From positions 1 through 64,000 of the forward strand of contig MU385871.1 of the NCBI GenBank assembly GCA_022497145.1: a stretch of DNA of 64,000 bases. Direction: 5' to 3'. Below, in pieces: positions 58,213-64,000 of the stretch. Each line of letters starts with the position of its first letter. Positions within the stretch are counted from its first letter, which is position 1. Both the position numbers and the translations under genes were made by a program. Under the pieces are notes generated by a model. That model searched no databases and was not told the DNA's origin. It saw only the letters and a program-made list of their open reading frames with translations. This DNA comes from Rostrohypoxylon terebratum. Lineage: Eukaryota; Ascomycota; Sordariomycetes; Xylariales; Hypoxylaceae.

Positions 58213-59061
58213 AAGGGCTTGCGATTACTTCTACCGAGTATTACTATTACTGATTCCGGAAGCATGGCCGGGGTGTTCTGCGTTTCACGGCATGTTGCAG
58301 TTGCATATCTTACGGTTCTCGATATGGTCAACGGTTTGGTTTCCTCTGCTTTGCTTGTGCTGGTTGGTGACGGAGGGGAGTGTTCGACTGCGTGCGGTCG
58401 GGCAATGCTGCAGCAGGTTCTTGACGGATTCTAGCTTGTAGTGGATAGGTTCAAATCTATAGTAAAATGACGGCCTGAAGTCATTTTCTGCTGTCTACGG
58501 GTTCAATTGTGACACAATGTGATTGCTAATTCGCGACAGAAGCTTAAGACTTAAGTAAGCTCCGGTACCAGAGTGGTTTGATACTTATAGTCTTATACAC
58601 TCACACCATGTAGGTAAGCATTTTCTATTTACACATGTAGTCCAAAGTACCCAACAGCATTTGAACAGAACACGTACAGTAAGAAGTGCCATTTTGGTGG
58701 ATCTACATGAGCCAATAAAATCGATATTAACAGACGTCTTCCCAACTTTTTGATTCTACAAATAGGGAGTTTGCTGGGAAAATTTTTCGGGGGAGACGCG
58801 CCCTTTTTACTTAATGCTGAGCCGTAATTGTCGAGGCTGTGTATTGGCACTGGGTGATAATTCTCCAGGTACCTAGTCCACTAAATCAGGTGTCAGCGGA
58901 GGGAAAAGGGGGGTCAATCTACTACCTAGTAGTAATTGGAGAAGGTCCACCTAGTCGGATTACTAAGCAAGCGCCCCATCGTAAAATCCATCAATCGTCA
59001 TAACTGCATAGCACCTCCGAAGCTCTCACATCTTCCCTCAACACCAAACCAAACCAACAAG
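58213..59061. promoter_or_regulatory. FAP1 3' flank and ZNHIT1-like promoter
   Basis: 849 bp between two + strand genes. The frame of the downstream gene is open back to 58936, but only with a TTG codon. CTAGGTA/CCTAGTAG motifs occur at 58867-58876 and 58921-58932. No gene is seen. Confidence 0.5.
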
Positions 59062-60045
59062 ATGAACAACTTCGGCGTGATAGAGCTCGCGACCGCGAAA
59101 ACAACACACGCCCCGGGGTGGGCCTACGTGCCAGACACGACGGCCCCCAGCATGGCGGCGGCGGCGGCGATCCAGCCGGGACACCGCAAACGTGCCGCGC
59201 GCAACCAGAACACCGCTAGCACGAGCGCGCTGTACGCCGACGCGGACGCGCGGCAGGAGGCGAAGCTGCGGCGCGAGATCGAGGCGTTGGATCGGGATAA
59301 CTATGGCAGGGACGTGACGATACCGATCCCGGGCAAAAGCGGCGGGGGGAAGGCCAGCGTCAAGAAGCATACCCCTAATGTGCGGAAGATCCTGCAGTCG
59401 CAGAAGACGTTCGCGAATCACCTCGACGACTTCGACGCCCTGAGCGCGGCGGACAAAGCGGCTGCTATGGGCGGTAGGGGGGTAGGCAATGAGACGGGAA
59501 CGGCGGGAGGGGCGGGGCAGACGACAGCGAAGAAAGGAGCGGTAGTGGTGGTAGACAAGGGGAAGGGGAAGAAGGGGGGCAAATCAGCGTCCCGATCCGC
59601 GTCGGTGTCGAAGGCTACACCAGCCGCAGAGGCGGTGAAGCAGGAAGACGACAACGACGACGACGACGTCGAGATGTTGGATGCACCCGACACACCCTCC
59701 GACCCAAACGAACAACTGCACCCGCTCAGCGAGATCCTGGTGCCGCTCCCGCCCGGCGGACTTCCCTCCACACACCCGTTCGACAATGATCCCCTCATCA
59801 TGTCAAGAGTGCCGCCCCTACCTACCGACGAGGAGCTAAAGGCGCTGCTGCGGGCGCCGCCCTTGACGTACGCGGAGGCGCGCGGCCGCTGGACCGAAGA
59901 CGATCAGAGGTACCCCGCGCGCGCGTTCTGCGAGGTGTGCGGGTACTGGGGACGCGTTCGGTGCATGAAGTGCGGGGCGAGGGTGTGCGCGCTCGAGTGC
60001 CTGGAGACGCATCGCGAGGAGTGCGTCACGCGGTACGGGATCTGA
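59062..60045 (+). CDS. vps71: Vps71/ZNHIT1-like SWR1 complex subunit
   Basis: An intronless frame of 327 aa from the first ATG, at 59062. The C-terminus is a HIT-type zinc finger (about residues 288-322): CEVCGYWGRVRCMKCGARVC followed by Cys, His and Cys, the C-x2-C, C-x2-C, C-x3-C, H, C pattern. The preceding segment LTYAEARGRWTEDDQRYPAR matches the ZNHIT1/Vps71 approach to the finger. The N-terminal half has the helical block EAKLRREIEALDRDNYGRDV found in that family, with a Gly/Lys/Ala-rich acidic insert between (about 140-225). In yeast, Vps71 (Swc6) helps SWR1 exchange H2A.Z into nucleosomes. GC content is clearly higher than in the neighbours (for example GGCGGCGGCGGCG near 59153). The insert makes it longer than animal ZNHIT1. 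Confidence 0.85.
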   Translation: MNNFGVIELATAKTTHAPGWAYVPDTTAPSMAAAAAIQPGHRKRAARNQNTASTSALYADADARQEAKLRREIEALDRDNYGRDVTIPIPGKSGGGKASVKKHTPNVRKILQSQKTFANHLDDFDALSAADKAAAMGGRGVGNETGTAGGAGQTTAKKGAVVVVDKGKGKKGGKSASRSASVSKATPAAEAVKQEDDNDDDDVEMLDAPDTPSDPNEQLHPLSEILVPLPPGGLPSTHPFDNDPLIMSRVPPLPTDEELKALLRAPPLTYAEARGRWTEDDQRYPARAFCEVCGYWGRVRCMKCGARVCALECLETHREECVTRYGI

Positions 60046-60585
60046 GAAGGGAGGAGACCGGACAGACTGCCTGCATAGAGCAATCAATACAGACAACAAT
60101 GGTACTACTAGAGGAGAGGAGGTGGTTGCAAACGAGCCATGCATTTTTTACGGAGTTTAGTTAGCAAAAAGGAATGGTAATCGGTGTGCTTAGGTAGGGA
60201 AAAAGTCATTATTCACGAGATACCCAGTTACAATAGAGACGAGTTCAGCAATGTAATACGGCCATGGTCATAGTTATAGTCAAAGTCAAGTTGGGAGATA
60301 TGTACAGCTTCGATTGCGCTATCCTATCAAAGCCCCAGTTTCCAGCCGGGGAAGGCCGCTGTCTTTTTATACACATATTTCTTTTTTGGTCAAAAACGAC
60401 ATCCTCCAAGGATCCTTTTCGAACCCGCAGAACGCCCCGTATCCCGACTCCCGAGTCCCGTCAGGGTATGAGACCCTTCGTACATAACGCGCGCCGACGT
60501 TTTTTGTGTCGTACTTTCTATCTTTCTATCTCTAGACTAGAAGGAGATGTATGGTCTTGGTTGACAGAGAGAGAGAGAGAGGCTA
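60046..60585. other. Convergent 3' region with GA microsatellite
   Basis: 540 bp between the converging stops of the Vps71-like gene and the small secreted protein gene. A (GA)n run at about 60566-60581 lies just past the secreted protein's stop codon. Confidence 0.6.
60566..60581 (+). repeat. (GA)n microsatellite
   Basis: About eight GA units, read as (CT)n in the 3' UTR of the - strand secreted-protein gene. Confidence 0.8.
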
Positions 60586-61113
60586 TCATGCCGGAGAGGA
60601 GAGCGTGAAGTCGACGTTGCCTGTCGAGGCGCCGCCCGTGCACGTTCCGCTTAGGCTGCCTGTCGGACACACGGCTCGAGCCGCGCGCACGCATTGCTCC
60701 CAGCGGCCCTTGGAGATGTTGATCGTGGCGCCGGAAGTCGCCGCCTTGAGCGTGAACTGAGCGGTGCCTGATGTGCCGGTGGTCGTCTCGGGAGATCCGC
60801 CACACTTCTGAATTGTGCCTGCGATGCCACCGCAGATGCCTAGCTCGGCTACGTTTTGGTCGTGGAATACGATGTTTCTACCCGAGGTTTAGCTATATGC
60901 GGAATATTTTTAAGGATCAAAGGGCACCTACACGTTCTTGTCGATACAGGTCACGTCCGATACGGCAGCCGGGTTCACAGACGTCGAGGCTCGCATCTCT
61001 AGGACTTCCAGATGTGTGTTGTCTATCGTGAAGCGAGGCCATACCGGTCCAGCTAAGGAGAAACTCGCGCTCGCAAGGAGAACGAAAGACTGAAGTAGAG
61101 TAGTCGAATGCAT
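60586..61113 (-). CDS. Small secreted six-cysteine protein
   Basis: Two exons, 61113-60932 and 60877-60586, encode 157 aa; the donor GTAGGT and acceptor GGTAG are joined in a Val codon. Residues 1-21 are a signal peptide (LLQSFVLLASASFSLA). The mature part has six cysteines, in the contexts VTCID, GICGG, QKCGG, EQCVR, AVCPT and GTCTG, enough for three disulfides. It is rich in Gly, Ser, Thr and Ala, and ends soon after NVDFTLSS. No catalytic motif is seen. Size, signal peptide and cysteines fit the loose class of fungal secreted proteins or candidate effectors; no specific function can be assigned. A longer frame overlapping exon 2 (60518-60805) is in a different phase and is rejected. Confidence 0.82.
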
Positions 61114-62538
61114 TTTGGCGTTGTTGTTATTGTTGTTGAAGACTCGGGTCTGCCAAAGAACGGAAGGGTAATAGGATCGAGTTTGAAAAGGAGACTCAAG
61201 AGTCTTTAATAAAAGAACGGTTTAAAATGGACGACTAGGTCTCGAATGTTGGGAATGAACGTGTCCTGCACAAGAAAAGAAAAGGCGAAAGGGATTAGCC
61301 GTCGATGAAGTAAGGCGAGGCGTAAGCTAGCGATAGAAATAGAAACGAAGATGATAGGTATATAATATAGAAGAGAATTTGGGACGGGGGAGGCTTAAAA
61401 GGGATGGGACGAAAGGTGCTCAACTGGATCGCCCGGCGTCGACGGGTACCGTCCATGCGTAACGTCTTGAACCTCGAGGGAATCCTGGCATGACGAAGGA
61501 TCCTTGTCCGCGTCCCTGGCGATCGTGAGCGGAGAACCCTTGACCCCCGGTATCTAGGCCTGCTGAGGCCTGCTCACTGGTTGACGATCCATCTGCGACG
61601 ACCTTTCTTTGGGACCTTACATCTGGGGTGGAGTAGCACTCTGAAGGACTTACTTCCAAACATTGGCCGTTTTCGAAATACAAGTACGCAATATAACCAA
61701 TCGTATCACAGAAATGACAGAATGTTGCGAGGCTACGTCTTACTACGCTTCGTCTCTATTAACTAACCGAGCGACTTAAGACAAGTTCAAACTGCCTAGC
61801 TTGCCTCGGCACGGTTCGTAAAACACATGATTTCGGAGGTTCGCGAATGAGTGAATCATTGTAAATGAATATATGGAGCCAGACGGCGACACAACGGACA
61901 AAATTATTATTTTCTCAATCTCGATAGAGCAACAGAGGCGGGAGATCTCTCCCTCTCAAACTACATCTGGCAAGTTTCGAAGATCATATGAAAGGCTTCC
62001 CTGCGCCGTTCCACGAGGGCAGAAGCGAAGGTCGACGATGATAGTGGGGGCCACCCCTGGGATTTGAAACGGTAGCGTTTCTTATTACAGGGGGCATCGG
62101 TCACAACAACTTGTCCTGAGCAGCCCAGAGTAACCAGAGATCGGACCACGCCCGACTTTGTTTCAATGTTTCAAAGGCATTCGAGCCTCGATAGGTTCGG
62201 GGTTCGATTACTCCTTTCAGACATCCGCATTGGTGGAATTTAGTGACGACCCGGAGTAGTCCACTACCTACGCCCACTACTGCTGAATTCGTAACCACCT
62301 GCACGCGTGGCTGACGACACGGCATATAGTGGCGTATGGTGGACATGTAACTGGGAAAAGATTAGACGATGGCGGCTCAGAATGCGGAGTAAGACCAGGT
62401 AACGATGGGGTAACGAACCGATCTCTTCCTAAAAGCTCGATAGATTACGTACAACATGATTATTCTACGAAGGGCACAATCGACACGTAATGAGAGGCTA
62501 AAGCGTTCTTGATTAAACCTGGCGTATATCTTCGGGGG
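61114..62538. promoter_or_regulatory. Secreted-protein promoter and WSS1 3' flank
   Basis: 1.4 kb upstream of the secreted-protein gene and downstream of WSS1. The frames at 61420-61683 and 62101-62346 have no domain. No repeat or RNA gene is recognised. Confidence 0.5.
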
Positions 62539-63986
62539 CTACGCGGCTTTGCGGTGGCCGCAAACTCCACAAAGTGCCGAATCGCCAGCGTTTAAATATG
62601 CAGTATCTTTACAGCTTGAACTCGTGCATTTCCAAGTATCCGATACCTTACTGGGGTCCAGGACGTGGGAACAGACGCAGCAAATGTGAGCATCTCGACC
62701 GTTATCGAAAGAGCACATGACGCAGACTCCCGTAGCAGAAAGTGTCGTCGTCTTGTCCGATTTCTTAACATTGCTCAGCCTTGGTGGATGCGTATTTCCG
62801 GCACTTCCGTTCGAATGGCTCTCGGTATCCTTTTGGTTAACTGGCTGTGGTACCTGAGATTTGCTTTCTGCTGATATAGAACCATGCTTTTTGGATCTAT
62901 CCGGTTTCCAGTTGATAGTACTTTGGAAGAGCTCCTTCAGCTCATTTCGCGCATCTTCATCCTTAATATTCTCGTCCTCGCACACTTTGATTAGACCGTG
63001 ACCCTTGGTATCCACCAGCCGTCGGCCATTTATGTCTGTGGCGCCTTCGTCATCGGTGTCGCTAACGGTTTCTGACCCACTGTCTTCCGTCTTGACATCA
63101 ACCTCGTCCTTTACTTCCTCTGCTTTCTTCTGCTGATCAAATCGCGCAAGAGCTGCAGCCGCTCTGAGCTCTCGACCCCGCTTGCTCGCCGCCACACGCG
63201 GTTTGCCTTGAGGTTTCTTCCCCTTCTCCAATTCGGTCTTGACATCTTCGTCTTCGCCGAGGGCAACCCCATTAGCACCGAATTTCTTCAAAATTCGACG
63301 TTCTTTTCTTTCTTTATAAGTTGGCTGTTTCTTTGCCCTCCGCTTTCGTCCTCTGGAACGATAGGTTCCTCCGCATAAATGCTCCGGAAGGTCTTTATCC
63401 GACAGCACCGTGTTTTTGACAAACTCTCCAGTTTCTAAACTGGTACCTTTGCCCCATAAACCCTCGCCGGTGTACCCGCGGGACCAGAGCCCTCTCATTT
63501 GATCCGCGTAATTATTTCTAACTGCCCAGAAGGCCTTGGAATGATTCATCTGTTTGCAGTGTGCTAGTCTTGTGGGATTATTAGTATATGGACACAAACG
63601 TGTTTTTTCATAAGGACATACTCGTGCATCATAACCATCTGGACATAGGTGAAAGGTAGCCATTGCCCGGTTGTGAGCGACTTCAGCACTAATTGTACGA
63701 CTTCGCCTGCATTGAAGTTACGGCCGACAAACTCTCGATTTGGTTCATATTCTTCCAAAGACGTGACCAGGATATGATTTTCTCGCATTACCGGTACTAA
63801 TAGAAGTTAGGAGAGCGTGGATGTAATCATATCAACATTGAATTGATACTCACAACATTGCGCTGCGATTAATTCCAAGTACCTCTGCGCGGTCTCTTGG
63901 TCCGGTCCCGGAAGTGGTTTTATAAATACTATACGCTCGTTTGGCTGCGACTTTCTCGCGTTTATACGTTCGAATCCGAGAGGCAT
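62539..63986 (-). CDS. wss1: WSS1-type WLM metalloprotease
   Basis: Three exons, 63986-63854, 63796-63622 and 63568-62539, encode 445 aa, with the start 15 bp inside the window edge. The WLM domain (about residues 1-200) has the zinc site HELAHCKQMNH, with His102, Glu103, His106 and His111; the catalytic Glu codon is split by the 53-nt second intron. Other WLM blocks are FVGRNFNAGEVVQLVLKS and MRGLWSRGYTGEGLWGKG. A long basic/acidic disordered region follows. The C-terminus carries two zinc fingers, one RanBP2-like (CVMCSFDNGRDAHICCVC) and one C-x4-C/C-x2-C. Wss1 cleaves proteins crosslinked to DNA and works with Cdc48 and SUMO; I did not find a certain Cdc48-binding motif. Confidence 0.92.
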
Positions 63987-64000
63987 TGTGATACCAAGTC

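Noticed and set aside
60518..60805. 95-codon frame overlapping the small secreted protein gene
   Set aside because: It is in a different phase from the exon that continues the signal-peptide protein with conserved cysteines.
62195..62225. GGGGTTCGATTACTCC resembling a tRNA T arm
   Set aside because: The arm does not pair cleanly and no acceptor stem or A box is found at the right distance.

Overview
The window is nuclear DNA of a filamentous ascomycete (Pezizomycotina). Introns are short (about 50-160 nt, with GTRNGT donors and CTNAC-type branch points). Fungus-specific families are present: an RTA1 exporter, a fucose-lectin-like membrane protein, WSC-glyoxal oxidase and a fungal bZIP. A Sordariomycete, perhaps Xylariales, is my best guess from gene structure and protein style, but it was not tested. 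I found no transposon ORF, rRNA, convincing tRNA or CRISPR array.

Layout: 0.4-1.9 kb membrane-anchored lectin-like protein (-); 3.4-4.1 kb small four-exon mitochondrial membrane protein (-); 4.7-6.4 kb protein disulfide isomerase (-); 9.0-15.0 kb two long, disordered, intronless proteins of unknown function (+); 15.3-17.1 kb MON1 (-), head to head with 17.9-23.8 kb DOP1 (+, six exons); 24.4-26.4 kb bZIP factor with an unusual basic region (-); 27.0-29.1 kb RRN3 (-); 30.3-31.4 kb HAP3/NF-YB (-). A gene-poor 4.6 kb block follows. From 36.0 to 43.5 kb seven small genes alternate strictly in strand: prefoldin 2 (-), CMC2 (+), TMEM14-like (-), OST2/DAD1 (+), GRASP (-), TGS1 (+), RTA1-like (-). After another gene-poor block (43.5-47.2 kb) come a five-WSC glyoxal oxidase (47.2-51.2 kb, -), an unrecognised two-exon gene (51.7-52.7 kb, -), an NF-X1/FAP1 zinc-finger protein (54.9-58.2 kb, +), a Vps71/ZNHIT1-like SWR1 subunit (59.1-60.0 kb, +), a small secreted six-cysteine protein (60.6-61.1 kb, -) and a WSS1-type DNA-protein-crosslink protease (62.5-64.0 kb, -).

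Most of the content is housekeeping: ER folding and glycosylation (PDI, OST2), endosome/Golgi traffic (MON1, DOP1, GRASP), transcription and chromatin (RRN3, HAP3, Vps71, FAP1, bZIP), RNA capping (TGS1), chaperoning (prefoldin 2), mitochondria (CMC2, TMEM14-like, the small coiled-coil protein) and DNA repair (WSS1). The surface and secreted proteins (lectin-like, glyoxal oxidase, small secreted protein, RTA1) are the lifestyle-related part. I see no biosynthetic cluster or defence system.

Exon boundaries were built by hand from splice consensus, reading phase and family similarity; all are internally phase-consistent. The most interesting leads are the bZIP whose invariant Asn is Val, the run of alternating head-to-head gene pairs, the orphan proteins, and a dispersed CCTAGG-centred palindromic motif in intergenic DNA.
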